A stretch of DNA of 64,000 nucleotides, from NCBI RefSeq assembly GCF_001469875.2, contig NZ_LOPW02000001.1, positions 1-64,000 of the forward strand. The letters run 5' to 3'. Each line of letters begins with the position of its first letter. Position 1 is the stretch's first letter. This stretch comes from Haloferax marisrubri (GTDB lineage: Archaea > Halobacteriota > Halobacteria > Halobacteriales > Haloferacaceae). The position numbers and the translations under genes are program-made. The notes under the pieces were generated by a model. The model did no database searches. It had not been told where the DNA came from and saw nothing but the letters and a program-made list of their open reading frames with translations. Shown one piece after another: positions 44,802 through 52,946 of this stretch.

Positions 44802-45809
44802 TCAGACGAGGCCGAGGTTCTCCTCGGCTTCGAGGAGTTCGTGGTAGCGGTTGCGGATGGTGACCTCGGAGATGTCGGCCACGTCGCTGACGGCGGCCTG
44901 CGTCGTCTTCTCGTTGGTGAGGAGGGCGGCGGCGTAGACGGCGGCGGCGGCGAGGCCGACCGGCGACTTGCCGGAGTGGACGCCCTTCTCCTTGGCGTTC
45001 TTCAGGAGCTGGCGCGCGCGCATCTTCGACTCGTCGGAGAGGCCGAGTTCGCTGGCGAACCGCGGGACGTACTGCTCGGGGTCGGCGGGCTTGACCTCGA
45101 GCGAGAGTTCGCGCGCGATGTAGCGGTAGGTGCGGGCGACCTCGCTCTTCTCGACGCGCGAGACCTCCGCGATTTCGTCGAGCGAGCGCGGGACGCCGGC
45201 CATGCGGGCGGCGGCGTAGGTACACGACGTGGCGACGCCCTCGATGGAGCGGCCGGGGAGCAGGTCGTCGTCGAGCGCGCGGCGGTAGATGACCGAGGCG
45301 GTCTCGCGGACGTTCTCGGGCAGGCCGAGCGCGGAGGCCATGCGGTCGATTTCGCCGAGCGCCTGCTTGAGGTTGCGCTCCTTCGAGTCGCGGGTGCGGA
45401 ACCGCTCGTTCCACTTGCGGAGGCGCTGCATCTTCTGGCGCTGGCGCGCGCCGAGGGAGTTCCCGTACGCGTCGCGGTCGCGCCAGTCGATGTTCGTCGA
45501 CAGACCCTTGTCGTGCATCGTGTTGGTCGTCGGCGCGCCGACGCGGGACTTCTCGTCTTTCTCGCGGGCGTCGAACGCGCGCCACTCGGGGCCGCGGTCG
45601 ACGGAGTCGGCGGTCACGACGAGGCCGCAGTCGTTACAGACTGTCTCGCCGTGTTCGTCGTCGGTGACGACGTGACCGCCGCACTCGGGGCACTGCAGCG
45701 TGTCGCCCTTCGTGTCTTCCTGTTCGGTCTCGGCCTCCTGTCGGCCGTTCTGCGTGTCTCGTTCCTGCTCCTGTGCGCCGGGGTTTCGGGTCCAGATTCG
45801 TTCACTCAT
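44802..45809 (-). CDS. tfb: Transcription initiation factor TFB
   Basis: A 335-residue archaeal TFIIB homologue. It has an acidic N-terminal extension and a zinc ribbon with Cys40, Cys43, Cys58 and Cys61. The B-finger/linker includes RAFDAREKDEKSRVGAP. Two cyclin-like repeats are followed by a C-terminal recognition helix (EVTIRNRYHELLE) contacting the BRE. It recruits RNA polymerase to TATA-TBP complexes. Haloarchaea carry several TFBs with different regulons; which one this is needs comparison. A TTTATGC box lies about 90 bases upstream, giving it a leader. Confidence 0.95.
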   Translation of the reverse strand: MSERIWTRNPGAQEQERDTQNGRQEAETEQEDTKGDTLQCPECGGHVVTDDEHGETVCNDCGLVVTADSVDRGPEWRAFDAREKDEKSRVGAPTTNTMHDKGLSTNIDWRDRDAYGNSLGARQRQKMQRLRKWNERFRTRDSKERNLKQALGEIDRMASALGLPENVRETASVIYRRALDDDLLPGRSIEGVATSCTYAAARMAGVPRSLDEIAEVSRVEKSEVARTYRYIARELSLEVKPADPEQYVPRFASELGLSDESKMRARQLLKNAKEKGVHSGKSPVGLAAAAVYAAALLTNEKTTQAAVSDVADISEVTIRNRYHELLEAEENLGLV

Positions 45810-45899
45810 GGATACGACGGCGGGTGCTCCGGGATGGGGTGGTTAGAGGCGGCTAGAACCCGGATGCTGTCCGTAACACCAGCAACCGCAGACGACCGC

Positions 45900-45905
45900 A
45901 TAAAT
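45900..45905 (-). promoter_or_regulatory. TATA box of the tfb gene
   Basis: ATTTAT(GC) on the minus strand, preceded by the purine-rich BRE-like CCAAACC. It predicts a leader of about 65 bases, longer than typical here. Confidence 0.5.
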
Positions 45906-46073
45906 GGTTTGGTATCGCTTTCGGCGAGCGGCCTCGTTTGGCTGTGTGAGGCCGTCGCACGGGTAATTGAGGTTCGTGAGGGATTCGGCGATTCGCCGGT
46001 CACTCCCGGCGGCTTCCCGGCGACCGGTGACGCGATACATACTTTTCGCGAAGGGACGTTGCTCCGACCACGC

Positions 46074-46874
46074 ATGGCCGCGAACCCTCGCGTCGTCTCG
46101 CTCGCGCCGAGCGCGACGGCTATCCTCGACGCCGCCGGTCTCGACGCCCACGTCGTCGGGGCGACCGTCCACTCGCCGACCGACAAGCCGGTCGTCGGCG
46201 GCTGGCTGAACCCCGACTTCGACCGAGTCGACGAACTCGACGCCGACGCCGTCTGCACCTGCGACGACCTCCAGTCGGACGTCGCGGCGGCGGCCCGCGA
46301 GCGCGGCTACGACGTGGTCCACGTCGCGCCCACGACGCTCGACGAGGTGTTCGACTCGTTTCCCGTCGTCTGTGCCGCCGCGGGCGACGCCAGCGCCGGC
46401 GCGACGCTCGCCGAGGACTGCCGCGACCACCTCGCCCGCGTCGCCGACGCGGTTGCGGGTCGCGACCGCCCGACGGTCTACTGCGAGGAGTGGGCCGACC
46501 CGCCGATGGCCGCCGGCAACTGGGTTCCCGACCTCGTCCGCGCCGCAGGAGGCTCAGCCCCGTTCGTCGCGCCCGGCGAGCGGTCCGCCGAAGTCGACCC
46601 CGAGACTGTCGCGGCCGCCGACCCCCACCACGTGATTCTCCACCCCTGCGGGAAGGGCGAACGCGGCGACCCCGAGGCGTTCGAGGCCCGTGGGTGGAAC
46701 CTCGACGCCGCAGTCCACGCCGTCGATGACTCGCTTCTCAATCAGCCGAGCCCCGCCGTCGTCTCGGGCGTCGACCGCCTCGCGCGACTGTTGCATCCCG
46801 ACTGCGACCTCCCCGAGCCGTGGGCGGCCGCGACTGCGACCGCGCCCGCGACCGAATCCGACGAAGGGAAATAA
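46074..46874 (+). CDS. Cobalamin-binding (BtuF-like) protein
   Basis: A 266-residue periplasmic-binding-fold protein of the cobalamin/iron-siderophore class. It starts RVVSLAPSATAIL, the usual BtuF-type first strand, and shows two lobes (N-lobe to about residue 110, C-lobe 130-240). There is no signal peptide or lipobox, so unlike BtuF it appears cytoplasmic; such forms occur in haloarchaea without a known partner. No btuCD genes are close. A GATACATAC box precedes it. Confidence 0.8.
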   Translation: MAANPRVVSLAPSATAILDAAGLDAHVVGATVHSPTDKPVVGGWLNPDFDRVDELDADAVCTCDDLQSDVAAAARERGYDVVHVAPTTLDEVFDSFPVVCAAAGDASAGATLAEDCRDHLARVADAVAGRDRPTVYCEEWADPPMAAGNWVPDLVRAAGGSAPFVAPGERSAEVDPETVAAADPHHVILHPCGKGERGDPEAFEARGWNLDAAVHAVDDSLLNQPSPAVVSGVDRLARLLHPDCDLPEPWAAATATAPATESDEGK

Positions 46875-46894
46875 CCGGGCGACGCGCTTCCGAC

Positions 46895-47416
46895 ATGGAC
46901 ATCGCGGTCGGAAGCGGCAACCCGGTGAAGCGGCGCGCGGTCGAACGAACCTGCCCCGACGCGGCCGTCACGGCGGTCGCCGTCGACTCGGGCGTCTCCG
47001 AACAGCCGACGGGCCACGACGAGACCATCGAGGGCGCGGTCACCCGCGCGGAGCGGGCGCTCGCCGCGGGCGACTACGACTTCGGCGTCGGCATCGAGGG
47101 CGGTGTCGCATCGTTCTCCTCGGGCGACGGCACCGACGAACGCGACACGTATCTGGTGATGTGGGCGGCCGTAACCGACGGCGAGCGCGTCGGTCGCGCG
47201 GCGGGGCCGAGCCTCGCGCTCCCCGCCCGCATCGCGGACCGCATCGACGCAGGCGAGGAACTCGGTCCGGTGATGGACGACGTGCTCGGAACCGACGATA
47301 TCGCGAAAAACGAGGGCGCGGCCGGCGTGTTCACCGGCGGCCGACTCACCCGCACCGACGCGCTCGAATCCGCCGTGACGGGCGCGTTCGCGCCCTTCCG
47401 GTGTGAGTTGTACTGA
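46895..47416 (+). CDS. Inosine/xanthosine triphosphatase (YjjX/NTPase)
   Basis: The 173-residue protein should hydrolyse non-canonical purine NTPs to protect DNA and RNA. It starts with DIAVGSGNPVKRRAVE (substrate-binding GSxNPVK) and shows GVGIEGGV and TDDIAKNEGAAGVFTGGRLTR (split) near the end, as in the YjjX family. It follows the cobalamin-binding gene by 20 bases, probably in the same transcript, and is convergent with the GT2-flippase gene. Confidence 0.9.
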   Translation: MDIAVGSGNPVKRRAVERTCPDAAVTAVAVDSGVSEQPTGHDETIEGAVTRAERALAAGDYDFGVGIEGGVASFSSGDGTDERDTYLVMWAAVTDGERVGRAAGPSLALPARIADRIDAGEELGPVMDDVLGTDDIAKNEGAAGVFTGGRLTRTDALESAVTGAFAPFRCELY

Positions 47417-47425
47417 GTCGCTCTG

Positions 47426-49300
47426 TCACTCCGATTCGGCGAGTTCGCGGTCGCGGTCGCGCACGTCCGCGCTCTCTTCGACCGCGGTCGTCAGCGAGAC
47501 GTTGAGCGACAGCATCGAGCCGACGCCGCCGACGATGGTGACGGCGTTTTTCACCGCGTGGTCGAGGACCGCCGCGGCGAGCGCGGCGGCGGGCGTAATC
47601 GGCGCGAGCGCGGCCATGAACACGGTGAAGGCGATTTCGTAGAGGCCGACGCCGCCGGGCGAGAGCGGGAGCACTTTCGCGAGGTTCCCGACGCTCACGG
47701 CGAAAAACGAGACGCCGACGAGGACGACGGGGTCGATGTCGACGCCGAGCGCGAGCAGGACGACGACGGCCGTCACCACGTCGACGGTCCAGATGGCGAG
47801 GCTCGTCAGGCCGACGCGGCCGAAGGCGGCGCGGTTGCCGGCGACCGCCTGCAGGTCGGAGACGAACTGCTCGATGACGCCCGCGACGAGTTCGACGTAG
47901 GAGTCCGACGAGAACCGGCCGACGAACGCCCGGACGACGTTCCGGTCCGCGCGGGCCGACAGCGCGATGCCGAGGACGCCGAGGATGGCGACGACGCCGA
48001 CGCCGGTGGCGACGTAGGCGACGGTGCGCACGTCGTCGGCGGACACGTCGACCGAGCCGCCGCTCACGCCGGTCGCCAGCACCGTGGCGATGTCGTCGAG
48101 GCCGCCGGTGGCCGCGAGACCGACGAGGACGAGTCCCGCGAGCCCCGCGATGGTGAGCAGGTCGAAGACGCGCTCGACCGCGAGCGACGCGAAGCCCGAG
48201 GGGTACGGGATGTTCCGGCGCGCCTTCACGACGTAGGCGCGCACGGCGTCGCCCGCGCGGGCGGGGAACACGAGGTTCCCGGTCTGACTGATGAATATCG
48301 CCCCCGTGAGGAAGCCCGCCTTCTCGCGGTAGCCGAGTTCGGCGAGGATGTCGCGGTAGCGAATCCCACGGAGCGGCCACGAGACGACGTAGATGAGCGC
48401 CGCGGCCGCGACGAGCGCGGGGTCGGCGTCGCCGAGGACCTCGATGACCTCCGAGGGGTCGATGTAGAGCGTCATCAGCGCGAGCGCGAAGACGGTCAAG
48501 AGCAGGCCGGCGACGATGGTCACCCGGCGGGTGATGCGCGGCCGGACCGTGAGTTGCCACCACGTCCGCAGAATCTGGCTTCCCATCCCGAGGATGTCGC
48601 GGACGAGGTCGACTTTCGTGTCGCCTTTCGGCTCCCAGTCGACGGGGAACTCGGCGACCCGGAAGCCGGCGCGCTGGGCGCGGACGAGCATCTCCGTGTC
48701 CCAAAACCAGTGGTTGTCCTCCACGTCGTCGCGGAGCGCCTCGAACGTCTCGCGGCTGAAGGCCTTGAAGCCGCACTGGTGGTCGCGGAGGTCCGAGCGG
48801 AGAAACAGGCGGACGAGGCCGTTGTAGGCCCGGCTCGGCACGCCGCGTTTCCGCGGGCGGTCGGCGACCCGGTCGGGCATCCAGCGCGACCCGGTCGCGG
48901 CGTCGTACTCGCCTGAGCGGACGCGCTCGACCAACTCTTCGAGGTGGCGCATGTCCGTGGCGAGGTCCGTGTCGAAGTAGACGAGCGTGTCGCCGTCGGC
49001 GGCCTCGAAGGCGCGTTCGAGTGCGCCGCCGCGGCCGAGGCGAGCGTCGCTGTGATAGTGGCGAATCCGGTCGTCCTCGGCGGCCAACCGATCGGCTATC
49101 TCCGGCGTCTCGTCGTCGCAGCCGTCTTCGGCCACGATGACTTCGAAGGCGTCGGCGGGGAGGAACGATTCGAGCGTCTCGACGGTGACGCGGACCGTGT
49201 TCTCGATGGTCCGCGCCTCGTTGTAGGCGGGGAGGACGACGCTCACTTCGACGCCGGCCGCGGTCGCGGCGGTCGGGCGTCGTTCTGTCGGGCGACCCAT
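47426..49300 (-). CDS. GT2 glycosyltransferase fused to a flippase-like (LPG_synthase_TM/UPF0104) membrane domain
   Basis: A 624-residue fusion. Residues 20-235 are a dolichol-phosphate-mannose-synthase-like GT2 domain (SVVLPAYNEARTIENTVR; EDGCDDE; the DxD is FDTDLATD; QCGFKAFSRETFEAL). Residues 262-605 are about eight helices of the lysylphosphatidylglycerol-synthase TM type (FPARAGDAVRAYVV; LPLSPGGVGLYEIAFT). The start at ATG 49300 is chosen where GT homology begins. One protein could charge and translocate a lipid-linked sugar. The substrate is unknown. Confidence 0.9.
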   Translation of the reverse strand: MGRPTERRPTAATAAGVEVSVVLPAYNEARTIENTVRVTVETLESFLPADAFEVIVAEDGCDDETPEIADRLAAEDDRIRHYHSDARLGRGGALERAFEAADGDTLVYFDTDLATDMRHLEELVERVRSGEYDAATGSRWMPDRVADRPRKRGVPSRAYNGLVRLFLRSDLRDHQCGFKAFSRETFEALRDDVEDNHWFWDTEMLVRAQRAGFRVAEFPVDWEPKGDTKVDLVRDILGMGSQILRTWWQLTVRPRITRRVTIVAGLLLTVFALALMTLYIDPSEVIEVLGDADPALVAAAALIYVVSWPLRGIRYRDILAELGYREKAGFLTGAIFISQTGNLVFPARAGDAVRAYVVKARRNIPYPSGFASLAVERVFDLLTIAGLAGLVLVGLAATGGLDDIATVLATGVSGGSVDVSADDVRTVAYVATGVGVVAILGVLGIALSARADRNVVRAFVGRFSSDSYVELVAGVIEQFVSDLQAVAGNRAAFGRVGLTSLAIWTVDVVTAVVVLLALGVDIDPVVLVGVSFFAVSVGNLAKVLPLSPGGVGLYEIAFTVFMAALAPITPAAALAAAVLDHAVKNAVTIVGGVGSMLSLNVSLTTAVEESADVRDRDRELAESE

Positions 49301-49630
49301 TGTCGTCGTATGGCCGCTATCCGCGTATGAATTTTCTGTCTTGGAACAGGTACGGTCCGTGAGACGGACAGTTCGGAACGTTCGGGTGTTCGGCGGCCGG
49401 CCGTCGCGCGCCGGCGTGTCTCGATGCGCCCCGACGCGTCCCGACGTGTCTCGCCGCTCCGACTGTCTCCCCGGTTGGTGTGTCCGCGTCGCGTGGGTGT
49501 TAGGCGACTGTACCTGCGACGGTACGGTGGGGCCGCCCCGACGCCCCGATTTTGGTAAAAACCGCAAGACAGCGACGTGTTAAGCTCCCGTACCAAACCC
49601 CTGATAGGCGTCTCGTCTCTCTGTGTAGGT
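49301..49630. other. 330-base intergenic region between divergent genes
   Basis: It holds an inverted repeat GTCCGT-GAG-ACGGAC at 49355-49369, near the 5' side of the GT2-flippase gene, and an A/T-rich patch TTTTGGTAAAAACCGC around 49551-49566 that may serve the plus-strand gene at 49631. No RNA gene is recognised. Confidence 0.45.
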
Positions 49631-49900
49631 ATGAGCACGACCGCCTCCGCGACCGCAGTCGAGGGCGAGGTCCTCGACACCACCCGCAGCCTCTCGGAGA
49701 AACAGCGCCGCATCCTCGACTACCTCCGCTCCAACGCCGGGGCGAAGACGTACTTCAAGTCCCGGCTCATCGCCGACGACCTCGACCTCTCGGCGAAGGA
49801 GGTCGGCGCGAACATGCGTCCCATCCTCGACGGCGACTTCGACGTGAGCGTCGAGAAGTGGGGCTACTCCTCGGGTACCACGTGGAAGGTGACCGTCTGA
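49631..49900 (+). CDS. Small winged-helix-like haloarchaeal protein
   Basis: An 89-residue protein from the ATG at 49631. It resembles a compact wHTH: LSEKQRRILDYLRSNAGAKT, LIADDLDLSAKEVGANM and a terminal beta wing (YSSGTTWKVTV). I recall it as a conserved haloarchaeal DUF (perhaps DUF7123). It may be a DNA-binding regulator of unknown target. Confidence 0.8.
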   Translation: MSTTASATAVEGEVLDTTRSLSEKQRRILDYLRSNAGAKTYFKSRLIADDLDLSAKEVGANMRPILDGDFDVSVEKWGYSSGTTWKVTV

Positions 49901-50142
49901 ACTCCCGCTGACGCTTCACTCCGGCCCCGCCGCACGCCGTCTCCGGCGTGCACCCCGGCGCGTCCTCCCTCGCGCCACCCCACCCGGAACGCCGTCGTCT
50001 CCCACCCTACGTCGTTCCACCCCGCTTTTCCGGTTTTCTCGCGTCTTAGTGCCGCCGCTGCGAGTCGGAATAGACACGGAACCGTCACAGGTACAGCGTC
50101 AGTCGCACGTCTCGCTCGCCGACTTCAACTCGTCCGCTCCCG

Positions 50143-50766
50143 TCAGGGGTCGAAGCGGATGAGTTCGGCTGCGTCGTCGGCGAACGCCGCGGCGTCGGAG
50201 CCGAAGGAGTCGGCGTAGCGAATCAGGAGCGTGATGACCGTCTCGGGGTTGCGGACCGCGTAGCCGTCCTCGCGCGAGAGGAGGCCCACGGCGTCGAGTT
50301 CCTTCGCGTAGGTGCTCACCGTCGCCCGCGAGACGCCCAGACGGTCGGCGAGTTCGCTCCCCGTCGCGTCGGGGTCGCGGAGCAGGTGGACGAGCATCCC
50401 GCGCGGCGTGTCCCGGCGGAGGTAGCCGAGGGCGACCTGCTCGAACTCCGAGAACCGGCTCGCGGGGAAAAACCGCTTGTAGTCGCCGTCGCGGCGCACT
50501 TCGAGCGTGTCGTCGTCGACGAGGTTCCGGAGGTGGTACTGCGTCTCGCCGGTTCCCAACTGGAGGTCGTCGCGGACCTTCGAGAAGTGCGCGCCGGGCG
50601 TGGACGCGACGTAGCCGACGATGGCGTCCCGCGCGTCGCTCGACCCGGAGGAGTCGTCCTCGCCGTCGTCGCCGCCCCCGAGGCCCACGAGTGGCGTCGC
50701 GGCCCCGAGCGCGGCGAACCGACGGAGGGTCGCGCGCTTGTCTTCGTCTACCCGGCGATTCGACAT
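50143..50766 (-). CDS. Winged-helix regulator with N-terminal Arg-Arg hydrophobic segment
   Basis: A 207-residue protein. Residues 13-32 (TLRRFAALGAATPLVGLGGG) look like a twin-arginine signal or a short hydrophobic anchor, followed by an acidic GDD/SSG linker. Two winged-helix domains follow: residues 45-100 (QYHLRNLVDDDTLEVRRDGD) and 120-190 (GSELADRLGVSRATVSTYAK). DNA-binding domains are cytoplasmic, so either the hydrophobic part tethers it to the membrane or the Arg-Arg is fortuitous. Target unknown; SPFH and surface genes lie next to it on the same strand. Confidence 0.8.
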   Translation of the reverse strand: MSNRRVDEDKRATLRRFAALGAATPLVGLGGGDDGEDDSSGSSDARDAIVGYVASTPGAHFSKVRDDLQLGTGETQYHLRNLVDDDTLEVRRDGDYKRFFPASRFSEFEQVALGYLRRDTPRGMLVHLLRDPDATGSELADRLGVSRATVSTYAKELDAVGLLSREDGYAVRNPETVITLLIRYADSFGSDAAAFADDAAELIRFDP

Positions 50767-50848
50767 CTACTCCCACATACGAGACGGCGCGAAGAAAAGG
50801 GCTTCGGCATTTACAACCGTCCGAATCCGGGACGGTCCGCCGACGCGA

Positions 50849-52129
50849 CTATTCGAGGTCCTTCTCGAAGGACATCTCGTTTTCGTCGTCGTCGCCGTCG
50901 TCAGCGTCGGTGGCCGGTTGGCCGTTGCCCGCGGTGTTCGTGCTCGCCGATTCGTCGGTCGCGGCCGCGTCGCCCGCGCCCTCGCTTTCCGCGACGACCT
51001 CGTCCGACGACTTGATGGGTTCTTCGTCCTCGTCGGCCTCGGCGATGACCTCGTCGGGCGATTTGATGTCGTTGACCTCCGCGCCGGCCTTGATGGCCTC
51101 GGCCTCCTGTTCGAGCTGTTCGACGTCCATCTCGGCGGCCTGGTCTATCTGGCCGAGAATCTCCTCGATGTCGTCGAGCCCGATGAGTTCGCGGGTCTCC
51201 TCGTCGAACTGCTTGCTCGACAGCCCCTCCATGTCCTGTACGTCGGAGCCGGTGAGCTGTTTGCCGTAGCGACCCACGAGCGAGGTGAGTTCCTGCGGGA
51301 GGACGAACGTCGTGGACTCGCCCTGACCGATGCGTTCGAGCGTCTCCATCCCCTTGTCGATGATGGCGCGTTCACCCATCGACTCGGCGGACTTCGCGCG
51401 GAGGACGGTCGAGATGGCGTCACCCTGCGCTTCGAGAATCTGCGACTGCTTTTCACCCTGCGCGCGGATGATGTTCGACTGCTTTTCACCCTCCGCGGTC
51501 TCGACGGCGGAGCGACGCTCACCCTGCGCTTCGAGAATCATGGCGCGGCGGCGGCGCTCGGCGGAGGTCTGCTGTTCCATCGCCTGCTGCACGTCGGCGC
51601 TGGGGTTGACCTCGCGGACCTCGACGGACTCGACACGGACGCCCCACTCGTCGGTCGGCTCGTCGAGTTCCTTGCGGATGCGCGCGTTGATTTCCTGCCG
51701 CTTGTTGAGCGTGTCGTCGAGTTCCATGTCGCCGAGGACGGCCCGGAGGGTCGTCTGGGCGAGATTGGAGACGGCGCGCTTGTAGTTGTCGACCTCGAGG
51801 AACGCCTTCTTGGCGTCCATCACCTTGATGTAGACGACGGCGTCGGCGGTCACCGGCGAGTTGTCGCGGGTGATGGCTTCCTGCCGGGGCACGTCGAGCG
51901 TCTGGGTCCGCATGTCGAACGCGTAGGTCCGTGAGACGAACGGCGGGATGAAGTTGATACCCGGTTCGAGGAGGCGTCGGTACTCCCCGAACACCGTGAG
52001 CGCCTTCTTCTCGTAGGCGTCCACGATTTCGACCATCTGGTACACCGTCACGATGGCGAGGACGAGCACGAGGAGGCCGGCGACGACGCCTCCGATGCCC
52101 AGCCCAGCCTGGAGGGCAAGTAGGTCCAT
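50849..52129 (-). CDS. SPFH/band 7 (stomatin-like) membrane protein
   Basis: A 426-residue protein with one N-terminal helix (residues 12-33), an SPFH domain (about 35-210: LEPGINFIPPF, TYAFDMRTQTLDVP, EWGVRVESVEVREV) and a coiled-coil tail. The tail contains repeated AQGEKQS/AEGEKQS units at about residues 197-238 and a very acidic C-terminus. It would form ring-like membrane microdomain scaffolds. The gene is followed upstream on the same strand by an NfeD gene, the classical partner. Confidence 0.92.
   Translation of the reverse strand: MDLLALQAGLGIGGVVAGLLVLVLAIVTVYQMVEIVDAYEKKALTVFGEYRRLLEPGINFIPPFVSRTYAFDMRTQTLDVPRQEAITRDNSPVTADAVVYIKVMDAKKAFLEVDNYKRAVSNLAQTTLRAVLGDMELDDTLNKRQEINARIRKELDEPTDEWGVRVESVEVREVNPSADVQQAMEQQTSAERRRRAMILEAQGERRSAVETAEGEKQSNIIRAQGEKQSQILEAQGDAISTVLRAKSAESMGERAIIDKGMETLERIGQGESTTFVLPQELTSLVGRYGKQLTGSDVQDMEGLSSKQFDEETRELIGLDDIEEILGQIDQAAEMDVEQLEQEAEAIKAGAEVNDIKSPDEVIAEADEDEEPIKSSDEVVAESEGAGDAAATDESASTNTAGNGQPATDADDGDDDENEMSFEKDLE
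51416..51540 (-). repeat. Internal repeats encoding AQGEKQS units in the SPFH gene
   Basis: Four imperfect repeats of about 33-39 bases (cores reading CTGCTTTTCACCCTG or CGCTCACCCTGCG on the plus strand). They encode the periodic Gln/Glu-rich coiled-coil typical of SPFH proteins and may be recombination-prone. Confidence 0.6.
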
Positions 52130-52241
52130 AAGCCCGCCTTGGGTTGGCAGAATGATAAGTATTCGTGTGGTCCGGCCGTCACGTCGGACGATTTCGGGGG
52201 GAATGACGCTCAGTTACTCCGAACTGGGCCGTCGCCGACGG

Positions 52242-52844
52242 TCAGACACCTTCCGTGCCCTCTCGTTCGAGTTCTTCTTCCCGCTCTGCGGACTCCTCGC
52301 GTCGCTGCCGCGCCCGCTCGCGGGCGAGTTCGCGGTCGATTTCGTCCTCGCCGGGGCCGACGCCTTCGACGGTCACGACGTTGCCGCCGCCGGGGTCGAC
52401 GACGATGACCTCGGTTCCCTCTTCCAGTTCGCCGTGGACCGACCGGGCGGCGTAGTAGGGGTTGAAGCCGCCCTCGTCGAGTTTGACCTCGCCGCTGGTC
52501 GGCGTGACGCGCTCCGTGACGCGCCCCATCTTGCCCGTCAGCGCGTCCGAGTCGCTCGTCTTTCCTTCTCCCTTCCCGCCGTAGATGTCGAGTTCTCGGT
52601 AGCCGTAGAGCGCGAGCGCGCCGAAGACGAAGACGAGCAGGCCGAGAACGATTGGGCCTGCCAGCGGCGGGATAAAGAGGCCGACCAGTCCCGCCGCGAG
52701 GAGGGCGACGCCGAGGACGACGAAGTGCGCGCCGGGGGCGATGGCCTCCGCGAGCGACAGGCCGAGCCCCGCGAGCACGAGCAACAGCGGGAGCGTCTCG
52801 GGACTGACGAGACCGGTCTGTAACAGGAACGGCGGGTGTGCCAT
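52242..52844 (-). CDS. nfeD: NfeD-family membrane protein
   Basis: A 200-residue protein with four hydrophobic segments (about residues 14-35, 40-56, 58-75 and 76-95), an OB-fold domain (about 108-165: MGRVTERVTPTSGEVKLDEG, EGTEVIVVDPGGG) and a charged helical tail. This is the short NfeD form without the ClpP-like protease. It partners SPFH proteins in membrane microdomains; the SPFH gene lies 112 bases downstream on the same strand. Confidence 0.9.
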   Translation of the reverse strand: MAHPPFLLQTGLVSPETLPLLLVLAGLGLSLAEAIAPGAHFVVLGVALLAAGLVGLFIPPLAGPIVLGLLVFVFGALALYGYRELDIYGGKGEGKTSDSDALTGKMGRVTERVTPTSGEVKLDEGGFNPYYAARSVHGELEEGTEVIVVDPGGGNVVTVEGVGPGEDEIDRELARERARQRREESAEREEELEREGTEGV

Positions 52845-52946
52845 ACCGGGTCTAGGGCCGTCGCCCGATTAAGGATTGAGGGTCGAACGCGGCGCGAGGG
52901 CCGCGGTCGATGCGGGGTTCCCGCGGCCGGTCGGAGTCGCCCGCGC

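Noticed and set aside
51416-51540. Possible CRISPR-like repeat array
   Set aside because: The repeats are coding, without unique spacers of constant length, and encode the coiled-coil of an SPFH protein.
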